Assembly (NCBI GenBank): GCA_023663915.1 | Contig: JAMPGN010000018.1 | Span: forward strand, 1-31,553 | Origin: Eubacterium sp. | Lineage (GTDB): Bacteria; Bacillota_A; Clostridia; Lachnospirales; Lachnospiraceae | Length of the DNA stretch: 31,553 bases | Reading direction: 5' to 3' | Shown here: positions 24,635-31,553 of the stretch, one piece after another | Layout: every line of letters begins with the position of its first letter | Numbering within the stretch: position 1 is the first letter of the stretch | Program-made: the position numbers and the translations under genes | Notes under the pieces: model-generated | Database searches by the model: none | Told to the model about the DNA's origin: nothing | What the model saw: the letters and a program-made list of their open reading frames with translations, nothing else

Positions 24635-25570
24635 ATGGATAAGATAGCAATTTTAGTACCGTGTTATAACGAAGAGAAGACGATTGCCAAAGTGGTGGGC
24701 GACGCGAGGAAAGCGCTGCCCGACGCGGTGGTTTATGTTTATGATAACAATTCGACGGATCGTACCGTGGAGCTTGCTAGGGAAGCGGGAGCCATAGTGC
24801 GCCATGAGCATATGCAGGGCAAAGGAAATGTGATACGGCGCATGTTCCGCGAGATCGAGGCGGAGTGCTATATCATGGTGGACGGCGACGATACCTATCC
24901 CATGGAGTATGCGGGCGAGATGGCGGATAAAGTGCTTCACAACAATGCGGATATGGTAGTGGGAGACAGGCTTTCTTCCACGTATTTTACGGAAAATAAG
25001 AGGCCTTTCCACAATTTCGGCAATACGATCGTGCGAAGCAGCATCAACCGTTTATTCCACTGTGAGATCAAGGATATCATGACGGGATTCCGGGCATTCA
25101 GCTATGGATTTGTCAAGACGTTTCCTGTGTTGTCCACGGGATTTGAGATCGAGACGGAAATGACGATCCACGCCGTTTACAATAATATGCAGATCGAGAA
25201 TGTGATCGTGGATTACCGCGACAGACCGGAAGGAAGCGAGTCCAAACTCAATACATTCTCCGATGGCTTTAAAGTATTGCGCACGATTGTGAAATTATAC
25301 AGGGATTACAAGCCGATGGAGTTTTTCGGGCTGTGTGCGGCTGTTCTTGCTGCCATCGCGGTTATCTTGTTTATTCCGATCTTGATAGCATATGTGGAGA
25401 CGGGGCTTGTCCTGCGTTTCCCGACGCTGTTTGTCTGCGGGTTTATCGGGCTTGCGGCAATACAGTCATTGTTTGCGGGATTGATTCTATCCAATATGGC
25501 GCTCAAAAACAGGCGCGATTTTGAATTTCGGCTTATGCTGGTGACACGAAGGACGAACCGTGTCGAGTAA
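24635..25570 (+). CDS. Family 2 glycosyltransferase, DPM1-like with C-terminal membrane segments
   Basis: The 311-aa protein begins KIAILVPCYNEEKTIAKV. It has VYVYDNNSTDRTVELAREAGA, the metal motif VDGDDTYP (82-89) and MTGFRAFSYGFVKTFP. Two membrane segments near the C-terminus (about 228-252 and 265-290) resemble enzymes that charge polyprenyl phosphate with a hexose. An ATG 24 bases earlier (24611) is possible, but homology begins at 24635. Its stop directly abuts the stop of a convergent GT-C-like membrane protein. A polyprenyl-phosphate sugar synthase next to a GT-C enzyme is the classic pairing for decorating a glycan on the outer face of the membrane, so they may act in sequence. Confidence 0.88.
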   Translation: MDKIAILVPCYNEEKTIAKVVGDARKALPDAVVYVYDNNSTDRTVELAREAGAIVRHEHMQGKGNVIRRMFREIEAECYIMVDGDDTYPMEYAGEMADKVLHNNADMVVGDRLSSTYFTENKRPFHNFGNTIVRSSINRLFHCEIKDIMTGFRAFSYGFVKTFPVLSTGFEIETEMTIHAVYNNMQIENVIVDYRDRPEGSESKLNTFSDGFKVLRTIVKLYRDYKPMEFFGLCAAVLAAIAVILFIPILIAYVETGLVLRFPTLFVCGFIGLAAIQSLFAGLILSNMALKNRRDFEFRLMLVTRRTNRVE

Positions 25571-27409
25571 TTATTCTTCTGCCGGATGGAGCTGGTACAC
25601 CATATAGACCGTATCCCCCGCAGTGAATGTGTCTGCGGTCTCACACTCTGCGTCATAAGTATGCCGGAAGTACATGATTACAGGGTGTTCGTCGTTATGC
25701 GGATCGTCCTGCAGGATAAAATAGGTATGATCGCTGTCAATCAGATCCTGACCGAAATTCTCCACGCCGTACTGCGCCAGTTTGGCCTTCGTGTTGGGAT
25801 TGCAGGCAACGCCCCAGTTCGTATAGATAAAATTATTGTAGGTATCTAAAGTCATATCGAACGGCGATTCGCAGTAGTTCTCCAAAGTGCCGGAACTGTA
25901 AGTCCATATGTAGAGATTATCCGGATGGGAGTGGCAGTATGCCTTTAATTCTTCCCATGTATCCTGATGAATGCGGTAATTTGCATAGATATTGTTCTTT
26001 GTCATGAGCATGGATGCCGCGCTTAACAGGAACACGACAGGCAGGATCACTGCGTAACGTCTGGCGCGCCCTGCTTTTAACAGGTTAAAACTTAAGATTA
26101 TGCCGAAAAGAACCACATAATCCATCGTGATCAAAGGCTGTATGATGCGTTTCGGGAAACGGCCTTCATACAGGACATAACCCCAGCTGACCATACGGCC
26201 GGTCCAATATAAGACATATACCAGCAGGGCGCTGTAATTGCGCTGCGCAAGTATCAGCAGCAGTGTCACGAGCATAAGGAATAATACGAGCACATTGGCG
26301 GGCTGCATGCCGTCCTCATAGAAAAAGACGAAGATACTGCCTTTGACGATGTTTTTCAGACGCGCGGCAGTATTGGTACGTGCAAGATAGCAGTCCCTTG
26401 CGATGTCGTGCATCTGTTTCCAGTCTTCTGCAGTCATTCCGTAGCCAATGTAAGGCGCTCCGCCCCGACGGTAAGCGTATGCTTCCTCGTCGATGCCAAG
26501 TTCCGTCAGGGCATCCGCACATTCCTCGTACTCCGGCCATGTATAGAAATCCCCGACCCGCTCCCTGTAGTGATTAATCTGACGAAAATCTGCCCATTTC
26601 TGTTCGGAGTATGCGGCGGCATTTAAGCCGTACAGGATTCCCATGCCGGTCAAAAGGATCAGCGCAAATCCGAGAAGTTTGCGTGCAGTTCCCACATAAT
26701 TGTTCCGGTAAGCAATGAGCCACTTGGACAGCCAGAGAGTTCCAGCCATGGGGAGCATCAGATAGAAAATGTTCTGGCGCATACTGTAGGCAGTCCATGC
26801 GAAAAGGAAAGCCGGAATACAGCTTTTCAGAAAAGAGGCAGCGGGGCTGCTGATTTTGGCAGTGATAAAACAAAAAACGGCGGCTGCTGCGGCAAGACCG
26901 GCGGTGGTAGTGTACTGTGCCTCGGAGATCACGTTCAGATCGACAAGAAAGAAAAGGATACAGGTGAGCGTAAGCGCCGGTTTCCACGGCTTATCGGGGC
27001 TGTCATGCCGATACCAGATCTGCAGGCTGCGCCGATAAATCGCGTACAGGGCGGCAATCTGGACAGCGTGCTGGAAGATCCCGAACCACGGAATAAAGCT
27101 GCACAGGGTATATAATTTCGACAGAAGCCACGATAAAGGATATAAGAAAAAGAGCACATGCGCTTCCGGATAACCAAGATAGGCACCGGACAGGGCGCTG
27201 TACATGCCCCAGTCGTCGTTGATGCCGTCAACCGGTTTGATCCAGAGTATTTCGATCAGATAAAAGAGAACCACAAAAAGAAAGAAAAAAAGCCGCTGCT
27301 GCCATGCGGAGGGGGTAGAAGAAGTATGACTGGGACTTTCGTGCGTCAGGGCATCGGAGGAAAAAGACTGTGGGGACGCAGGCTGTGAACCTTGGGTAAC
27401 GAGCGACAT
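25571..27409 (-). CDS. Large polytopic membrane protein, probable GT-C-type glycosyltransferase
   Basis: The 612-aa protein has a Ser/Thr/Pro-rich cytoplasmic N-terminus (about 1-38), then roughly ten to twelve membrane segments and an extracellular C-terminal domain of about 150 residues. After the first membrane helix comes DGINDDWGM (about 61-69). An acidic pair in the first outer loop is the usual metal or catalytic site of GT-C transferases, which use polyprenyl-phosphate sugars as donors. I do not recognise the exact subfamily. The C-terminal domain contains YIWTYSSGTLENYCESPFD, FIYTNWGVACN and EDPH-like acidic stretches, reminiscent of soluble domains in such enzymes. It is transcribed alone on the minus strand from a good promoter at 27489-27518. 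Confidence 0.72.
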   Translation of the reverse strand: MSLVTQGSQPASPQSFSSDALTHESPSHTSSTPSAWQQRLFFFLFVVLFYLIEILWIKPVDGINDDWGMYSALSGAYLGYPEAHVLFFLYPLSWLLSKLYTLCSFIPWFGIFQHAVQIAALYAIYRRSLQIWYRHDSPDKPWKPALTLTCILFFLVDLNVISEAQYTTTAGLAAAAAVFCFITAKISSPAASFLKSCIPAFLFAWTAYSMRQNIFYLMLPMAGTLWLSKWLIAYRNNYVGTARKLLGFALILLTGMGILYGLNAAAYSEQKWADFRQINHYRERVGDFYTWPEYEECADALTELGIDEEAYAYRRGGAPYIGYGMTAEDWKQMHDIARDCYLARTNTAARLKNIVKGSIFVFFYEDGMQPANVLVLFLMLVTLLLILAQRNYSALLVYVLYWTGRMVSWGYVLYEGRFPKRIIQPLITMDYVVLFGIILSFNLLKAGRARRYAVILPVVFLLSAASMLMTKNNIYANYRIHQDTWEELKAYCHSHPDNLYIWTYSSGTLENYCESPFDMTLDTYNNFIYTNWGVACNPNTKAKLAQYGVENFGQDLIDSDHTYFILQDDPHNDEHPVIMYFRHTYDAECETADTFTAGDTVYMVYQLHPAEE

Positions 27410-27488
27410 AGTGCCTTCCTTTCTTTTGTCTTTGTCTGCATAAGTATATGGTGCATATTTCCTTTTTTTTATTATATACTATAATATC

Positions 27489-27518
27489 ATTATATACTAC
27501 AATGCGGATTGGTTACAA
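27489..27518 (-). promoter_or_regulatory. Probable promoter of the GT-C-like gene
   Basis: On the minus strand, TTGTAA (27513-27518) and a perfect TATAAT (27489-27494) are separated by 18 bases. The boxes lie about 80 bases upstream of the GT-C-like start codon. A second TATAAT-like box follows a few bases on, within a duplicated AGTATATAAT sequence. This is the best sigma-A type promoter I can see in the window. Confidence 0.5.
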
Positions 27519-27598
27519 ATAGAAATAATGGTCAATTCTTAAGATTTATGAAAGGTTTCTTAATAAAAAAGAGAAATCCACCCAAAACATTTAAAAAG

Positions 27599-27607
27599 TG
27601 ATATGCT
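27599..27607 (+). promoter_or_regulatory. Possible extended -10 of the SGNH-FkbH-ACP group
   Basis: TGATATGCT at 27599-27607 fits an extended -10 (TGn followed by TATGCT) about 50 bases before the SGNH start at 27659. No good -35 is visible at the right distance, so the call is tentative. Confidence 0.3.
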
Positions 27608-27658
27608 GACTATGGAAGTTCATTATGTATTCGTATTTAAGAAAGGCAGGAGTGACAG

Positions 27659-28774
27659 ATGGACAATAGGGGAAACACAAGAAAAAACAGACATAACAAT
27701 AACGTGCTGCTGCTCACCGTGCTGATCGGATTCTGTATTCTGGCAATTATAGAGATCATCTACGGGCAGGCGCAGATCCGGATGGAGAAGGAGCGGCTGG
27801 CGCTTGAAGAGCAGAACCATCAGACGGTAGAGGAGCTGAAGGCAGAATGGAACCAGCTTAAGGGAGAACCCGATGTGGGTGAGGAGTCCATGCCGACGGC
27901 AGGTGTGGAACAGTCGGCAAAACCGGAACAGGAGAAGATACTGACGAATACGGAGGCAGCCTCCGCGTCCACACTGTCGCCGCAGCCGGTTTCTGTCTCG
28001 GACAACTCGGCGGATGGGAATTATGATATGCAGATTGTACTCCTTGGGGACAGTATCATGGACAATGAGGACGGCACGGTCGGAGTGGCGCAGTTAGTGG
28101 GAGAGCAGTGCAATGCCAGGGTATATAACATGGCGATGGGCGGCACGACGGCAGCTTTACTGGCGAATGAGAATGCGAATTTTGGGATGTGGGAGTCACG
28201 TTCCCTGCTCGGTGTTGTGCATGCGATCATAGGGGATATCAGCCCGGATATTTTTAACGGGTATCGCGCACGAGAGGTTCTTGAGGAATGCGATTTCAGC
28301 AAAATAGATTATTTTGTGATAGAATATGGTATCAATGATTTTCTTGCGCAGATTCCGATCAGCAAATATATGGAAAACGGAGAGGTCAGAAATATAGATG
28401 CCGGGCGGACTTATGCGGGTGCGCTGGATTCGGCAGTGATACATCTGCACAATGCTTTTCCCGACGCGAAGATCGTCATGATCGCACCGCATTTCTGTCA
28501 GATTTTTGATGGGGATAAATTCGTGGGTGACAGTTATTCGATAGACTATGGATATGGTTCCATGGTATCCTATGCAAGGGTCTGCGGTTATGTGGCAGAA
28601 CAGCATAAGGAAGATGGCGTGATCTTTTACAACGCCATGGAAGAAGGCGGGATTGACGCATATAATGCTGACAAATGTACGGTGGACGGGATTCATTTGA
28701 ATGAAGACGGTGCGCGGATCTATTCGGATCTTCTGATCAGGCTGATCAAGGCGGACTTTTTCCCGCAGGAATAG
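27659..28774 (+). CDS. Membrane-anchored SGNH/GDSL hydrolase
   Basis: The 371-aa protein has a basic N-terminus, one membrane helix (about 16-36, LLLTVLIGFCILAIIEII) and a charged, then Ser/Ala/Pro-rich linker to about residue 120. The catalytic domain follows: IVLLGDSIMDN (nucleophile Ser132), YNMAMGGTTAA (block II Gly), IEYGINDF (block III Asn) and DGIHLNEDG near 347 (Asp/His of block V). The SGNH triad is complete, so it should be an active esterase or acyl-esterase/transferase acting outside the membrane. The start follows AGGAG. With two MBOAT proteins nearby and FkbH/ACP just downstream, it could finish or remove acyl modification of the glycan, an inference from context. Confidence 0.87.
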   Translation: MDNRGNTRKNRHNNNVLLLTVLIGFCILAIIEIIYGQAQIRMEKERLALEEQNHQTVEELKAEWNQLKGEPDVGEESMPTAGVEQSAKPEQEKILTNTEAASASTLSPQPVSVSDNSADGNYDMQIVLLGDSIMDNEDGTVGVAQLVGEQCNARVYNMAMGGTTAALLANENANFGMWESRSLLGVVHAIIGDISPDIFNGYRAREVLEECDFSKIDYFVIEYGINDFLAQIPISKYMENGEVRNIDAGRTYAGALDSAVIHLHNAFPDAKIVMIAPHFCQIFDGDKFVGDSYSIDYGYGSMVSYARVCGYVAEQHKEDGVIFYNAMEEGGIDAYNADKCTVDGIHLNEDGARIYSDLLIRLIKADFFPQE

Positions 28775-28808
28775 ACGGATAAAACGATAGAATACGGTGG
28801 AAGATGAT

Positions 28809-30590
28809 ATGAAAGAACTGGAATATCCTTTTGACAGTGAATATATTTTGAAGAAATCCAAGAAGCTCAAGAGACAGCTGCTGGAAGAAGGAGACGGCTT
28901 TATCACGAAAAAGATTGCGGTACTGGGCGGCAGCACGACGCATGACATTATCAGAATACTGGAAGTATTTCTGCTAAACCAGGGAATACAGCCGATATTC
29001 TATGAGTCGGAGTATGCCCAGTACTGGCAGGATGCGATGTTTGACAATCCGGAGCTTATAAGTTTTGCCCCGGATTTGATTTACGTCCATACGTCAAACC
29101 GCAATATCACGCATTACCCGAAAGTGACGGATCCCGAGGAACAGATTGATGCCATGCTGGAAGAGCAGTATGGACATTTCCGCGTCATGTGGGACAAGCT
29201 GGCAGGGCAGTATCACTGTCCGGTGGTCCAGAATAATTTCGAGTATCCTTTTTACCGCATATTGGGTAATCAGGAAGCGGTTTACGCACAGGGTCGCATC
29301 CGTTTCCTGAACAGATTGAACGAGAAGTTTTATCAGTATGCGAGGGAGCATGAGAATTTCTACATTCATGATATCAACTATATGGCGGCGGCGTATGGTC
29401 TGGATAAGTGGTCGGATCCGTTCTACTGGCATATGTACAAATATGCGATGTGCATGCAGGCGATTCCGGAATTTGCCTACAATCTGTCCAGGATCATCAA
29501 GTCCGTGTTTGGCAGGAATAAGAAATCCCTCGTGCTGGATCTGGATAATACGCTGTGGGGCGGCATCGTGGGTGATGACGGCGTGGAGAATCTGGAGATC
29601 GGGCAGGAAACTTCGATGGGGCAGGTCTATTCGGAGTTTCAGGGTTATGTCAAGGCACAGAAGGACATCGGCGTGATGCTCAATATAGCGTCGAAGAATG
29701 AATATGACAATGCGGTCGCCGGTCTGAACCATCCGGACGGGATATTGAAACCGGAAGATTTTATTCTGATCAAGGCGAATTGGGAGCCGAAAAGCCGGAA
29801 TGTAGCCGAGATCGCAAGGGAAATGGATATCTTGCCGGACAGCCTTGTGTTTGTCGATGACAATCCGGCGGAGCGGGAGATCGTGGGCATACAGGTGCCG
29901 GGCGTGTCGGTGCCGGCGATCGGAACGCCGGAGCAGTATATCCGCGTGCTCGACCATGCGGGATTCTTTGAAGTGACAAGACTGTCAGAAGATGATACGA
30001 AGCGGAATGAGATGTATCAGGCGAATGTGAAACGCAGGCAACAGCAGCAGAATTTCGGAGATTATAGGGAGTATCTGCTGTCGCTTAAGATGCGGGGGAC
30101 GATCAGGCCGTTTGAGGCGATTTACATGGCGAGGATCGCGCAGCTGACGAATAAGAGCAACCAGTTCAATTTGACGACGAAGAGATATACACAGGGCGAG
30201 ATCGAGCAGTTTGCAGCGGATGCCGGTTACATTACGCGGTATGGCAAGCTGGAGGACAAATTTGGTGACAATGGTGTCGTTTCTGTTGTGATCGGTAGGA
30301 AGGAAGATACGATCCTGCATCTGGAACTGTGGCTGATGAGCTGCCGCGTGCTGAAGCGCGATATGGAATATGCCATGATGGACAGCGTGGTGGATGCCTG
30401 CAGGGAATGCGGCATAGGGACAATCATGGGTTACTATTATCCGACCGCCAAGAATGCCATGGTGAAAGAATTCTATGCGTCGATGGGGTTTGAGAAGGTA
30501 AACGAGGCGGAAGACGGCAGCACGGTCTGGCAGTTTGTGATTCCGTCCGAATATGAGAAGAAAAATACGGTGATTGCCGTGAATGGGTGA
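28809..30590 (+). CDS. FkbH-type HAD-IIIC protein (probable glyceryl loading onto ACP)
   Basis: The 593-aa protein starts at 28809 (GGAAG upstream; a GTG at 28797 is less likely). It has an N-terminal SGNH-like region (AVLGGSTTHDII, 37-48), a HAD phosphatase domain with SLVLDLDNTLWGG (nucleophile Asp244, acid Asp246), the later HAD motifs NIASKNEYDNA and LVFVDDNPAERE, and a C-terminal GNAT-like domain (about 440-580, including TLITTKRY-type and YPTAKN sequences). FkbH enzymes take 1,3-bisphosphoglycerate, dephosphorylate it and load glyceryl onto an acyl carrier protein, as in methoxymalonyl-ACP and tetronate pathways. The ACP gene lies 168 bases downstream. Without the dehydrogenases that make hydroxymalonyl units, the likely product is glyceryl-ACP or a simple derivative used to acylate the glycan. 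Confidence 0.9.
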   Translation: MKELEYPFDSEYILKKSKKLKRQLLEEGDGFITKKIAVLGGSTTHDIIRILEVFLLNQGIQPIFYESEYAQYWQDAMFDNPELISFAPDLIYVHTSNRNITHYPKVTDPEEQIDAMLEEQYGHFRVMWDKLAGQYHCPVVQNNFEYPFYRILGNQEAVYAQGRIRFLNRLNEKFYQYAREHENFYIHDINYMAAAYGLDKWSDPFYWHMYKYAMCMQAIPEFAYNLSRIIKSVFGRNKKSLVLDLDNTLWGGIVGDDGVENLEIGQETSMGQVYSEFQGYVKAQKDIGVMLNIASKNEYDNAVAGLNHPDGILKPEDFILIKANWEPKSRNVAEIAREMDILPDSLVFVDDNPAEREIVGIQVPGVSVPAIGTPEQYIRVLDHAGFFEVTRLSEDDTKRNEMYQANVKRRQQQQNFGDYREYLLSLKMRGTIRPFEAIYMARIAQLTNKSNQFNLTTKRYTQGEIEQFAADAGYITRYGKLEDKFGDNGVVSVVIGRKEDTILHLELWLMSCRVLKRDMEYAMMDSVVDACRECGIGTIMGYYYPTAKNAMVKEFYASMGFEKVNEAEDGSTVWQFVIPSEYEKKNTVIAVNG

Positions 30591-30758
30591 GATGGAGCGG
30601 CGGAATCCGTGGGAAGTTATATGCAGCCTATGGGTTGCCAAATGATGGAAAACCCTTTATAGTACTTAGTGGACAGCAAAGTCTGCGAAGAAGGATGCGT
30701 CTGTGTGGGTTCTGTGTCATATGGAACCTCGCAGGTTCAGCAGGAATGGAGGAGCAAG

Positions 30759-31001
30759 ATGAGCAGAGAAGAAGTGTTTGAGAAGTTGAACGAGGTGTTC
30801 CGTGATGTTTTTGACGATGAGGAGATTACCGTGACCGATGCAACGACGGCGGACGATATCGAGGATTGGGATTCCCTGGAGCATATCAATCTGCTGGCAG
30901 CCGTGGAGCAGGAATTTGGCATGAAGTTCAACATGGGGCAGGTAGTGTCCATGAAGAATGTCGGTGAGATGGCGGATATCATTATCAGCCAGATCGGGTG
31001 A
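30759..31001 (+). CDS. Acyl carrier protein
   Basis: The 80-aa acidic protein carries the phosphopantetheine site DWDSLEHINLL with Ser39. Helix lengths and the ending MKNVGEMADIIISQIG are typical of free-standing carrier proteins. The start at 30759 follows GGAGGAG (30748-30754); an in-frame GTG 90 bases upstream lacks homology. Lying next to an FkbH-type gene, it is probably the dedicated carrier for that enzyme rather than the fatty-acid ACP. It ends 13 bases before a convergent gene. Confidence 0.93.
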   Translation: MSREEVFEKLNEVFRDVFDDEEITVTDATTADDIEDWDSLEHINLLAAVEQEFGMKFNMGQVVSMKNVGEMADIIISQIG

Positions 31002-31014
31002 TAAGGTTTTCAGA

Positions 31015-31410
31015 TCATTGGATCAGCTCGATCATTCCCATCGACGGACTCGTTAGGAATATGACTTTCCTGTCCTGCAGGGCAGGAGCGGGTGTCGGTT
31101 CATCGATGGCGAGAAACCCGTTTGACAGTAATGTTTCATAATCTTTTTCAAAATCCCCTGTCTCATAACAAATGTGATAGGGGCTGTTTTTGTATCTTTT
31201 TAACAGTCCGTAAACGACAGAGTCCTCGGACACCGGAGAGACCAGTTCGATACGGTATTCATCTTTTTCCAGGAAACAGATGTCCACCTTGCGGATATCA
31301 TCGTATACGGTTTCCTGCACGATGCGGTAGCCCAGATTCTCAAAAGACCGGATCGCAGCGCTCATTTTCTTGACCAGATAACCGATATGATGTACTTTCA
31401 ATGTCAGCAT
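31015..31410 (-). CDS. VOC-fold protein (glyoxalase/epimerase-like)
   Basis: The 131-aa protein starts at 31410, five bases after GGGGAGA. Two beta-alpha-beta-beta-beta modules are visible: LKVHHIGYLVKKM with metal-ligand His, YRIELVSP with Glu, YHICYETGDFEKDYETLL with His, and SMGMIELIQ with Glu at the end. This H-E-H-E order is that of metal-dependent glyoxalase I and methylmalonyl-CoA epimerase. The role here is unknown. Beside FkbH and an ACP it may epimerise or rearrange the ACP-bound hydroxyacyl group. It is on the opposite strand, facing the ACP gene, so it is not cotranscribed with it. Confidence 0.82.
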   Translation of the reverse strand: MLTLKVHHIGYLVKKMSAAIRSFENLGYRIVQETVYDDIRKVDICFLEKDEYRIELVSPVSEDSVVYGLLKRYKNSPYHICYETGDFEKDYETLLSNGFLAIDEPTPAPALQDRKVIFLTSPSMGMIELIQ

Positions 31411-31482
31411 AAAAATCTCCCCTGTTGATAAATGTGGCAAAATTGTGTATAGTAGTTAATAAAACGGGCTTTGTTATAATGG

Positions 31483-31553
31483 TTCGGGTGTCAAAAGTTC
31501 TATCGTATAAGTTGTGAAGGCAGATTGCACAAAAAGTTCTCTTGTGTCGGGTT
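31483..31553. repeat. Second copy of the MITE-like element, truncated by the window end
   Basis: TTCGGGTGTCAAAA at 31483-31496 is identical to the terminal repeat at 15473. After 22 bases, GGCAGATTGCACAAAAAGTT (31519-31538) matches the reverse complement of 15541-15560 at all 20 bases, with the same spacing as in copy 1 read on the minus strand. The interior orientation is therefore opposite to copy 1. A TTATAAT precedes the terminus (31474-31480), much as TATATAAT does at copy 1. The far end lies beyond the window. Confidence 0.75.

Noticed and set aside
29094..29957. A 287-codon antisense open frame in the FkbH gene.
   Set aside because: Its His/Arg/Ile-rich composition without motifs and full overlap with the HAD domain mark it as a shadow.
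1..31553. CRISPR arrays, tRNA or rRNA genes and phage attachment sites.
   Set aside because: I saw no regularly spaced repeats of CRISPR form, no tRNA-like T-loop/acceptor pattern and no rRNA sequence. The only repeats are those listed.

Overview
The window is a surface-polysaccharide (capsule, exopolysaccharide or wall glycan) biosynthesis locus of a low-to-mid GC Gram-positive anaerobe, most likely a clostridial gut organism of the Lachnospiraceae type. This rests on strong AGGAGG-type ribosome binding sites, the gene families present (RfbFGH-type CDP-sugar genes, MBOAT/SGNH pairs, FkbH plus acyl carrier protein) and ISL3, IS630 and IS982 transposase relatives. The genus cannot be fixed from the sequence alone.

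Layout. (1) 1-3865 is an insertion-sequence graveyard: an ISL3-family element with recognisable inverted repeats (54-1777) abuts an N-terminally truncated, multiply frameshifted IS630-family transposase (1778-2660), followed by an IS982-family element with inverted repeats and a likely 5-bp target duplication (2859-3860). The IS982 copy sits just 5' of the first biosynthetic gene, possibly between it and its original promoter. (2) 3895-15386 is a plus-strand cluster: a two-domain DRE-TIM aldolase, an acetolactate-synthase-like ThDP enzyme, an acyltransferase, two tandem glucose-1-phosphate cytidylyltransferase homologues (the first degenerate in its active-site motifs), an FkbM methyltransferase, RfbH (3-dehydrase, with PLP-Lys replaced by His and four cluster Cys), RfbG (CDP-glucose 4,6-dehydratase), an SDR reductase/epimerase and a GT2 glycosyltransferase. 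Together these look like synthesis of a CDP-3,6-dideoxyhexose, possibly extended to a C-branched sugar as in yersiniose. (3) 15387-15802 has no gene. It holds a 124-bp element with 14-bp terminal inverted repeats and a run of AGGAAATT repeats with hairpins. (4) 15803-20270 carries UDP-glucose dehydrogenase, a UDP-glucuronate epimerase-type enzyme, a GtrB-like polyprenyl-phosphate glycosyltransferase and a ChbG/YdjC-type deacetylase. (5) 20304-31410 is a modification and export-associated region on both strands: an MBOAT/SGNH pair (minus), a second MBOAT (plus), a GT2, a GT-C-like membrane protein (minus), a membrane-anchored SGNH hydrolase, an FkbH-type HAD/glyceryl-loading protein, an acyl carrier protein and a VOC protein. 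A second copy of the 15.5-kb repeat begins at 31483 and runs off the window.

How the parts work together (inference). Glucose-1-P is activated with CTP, dehydrated by RfbG and RfbH, then perhaps branched by the ThDP enzyme and reduced by the SDR protein. UDP-glucose is oxidised to UDP-glucuronate and epimerised to UDP-galacturonate. GT2 and GT-C enzymes assemble the glycan, and O-acyl groups are added by the acyltransferase, the MBOAT proteins and possibly an FkbH/ACP-derived glyceryl group. No clear Wzx flippase, Wzy polymerase, initiating sugar-phosphate transferase or tyrosine-kinase regulator is visible, so the locus probably extends beyond the window or depends on genes elsewhere.

The two most striking unlisted signals are uninterrupted poly-G tracts (G9 and G8) inside the two markedly AT-rich genes (acyltransferase and FkbM methyltransferase). 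A one-base slip in either direction truncates the protein, as in phase-variable surface-modification genes.
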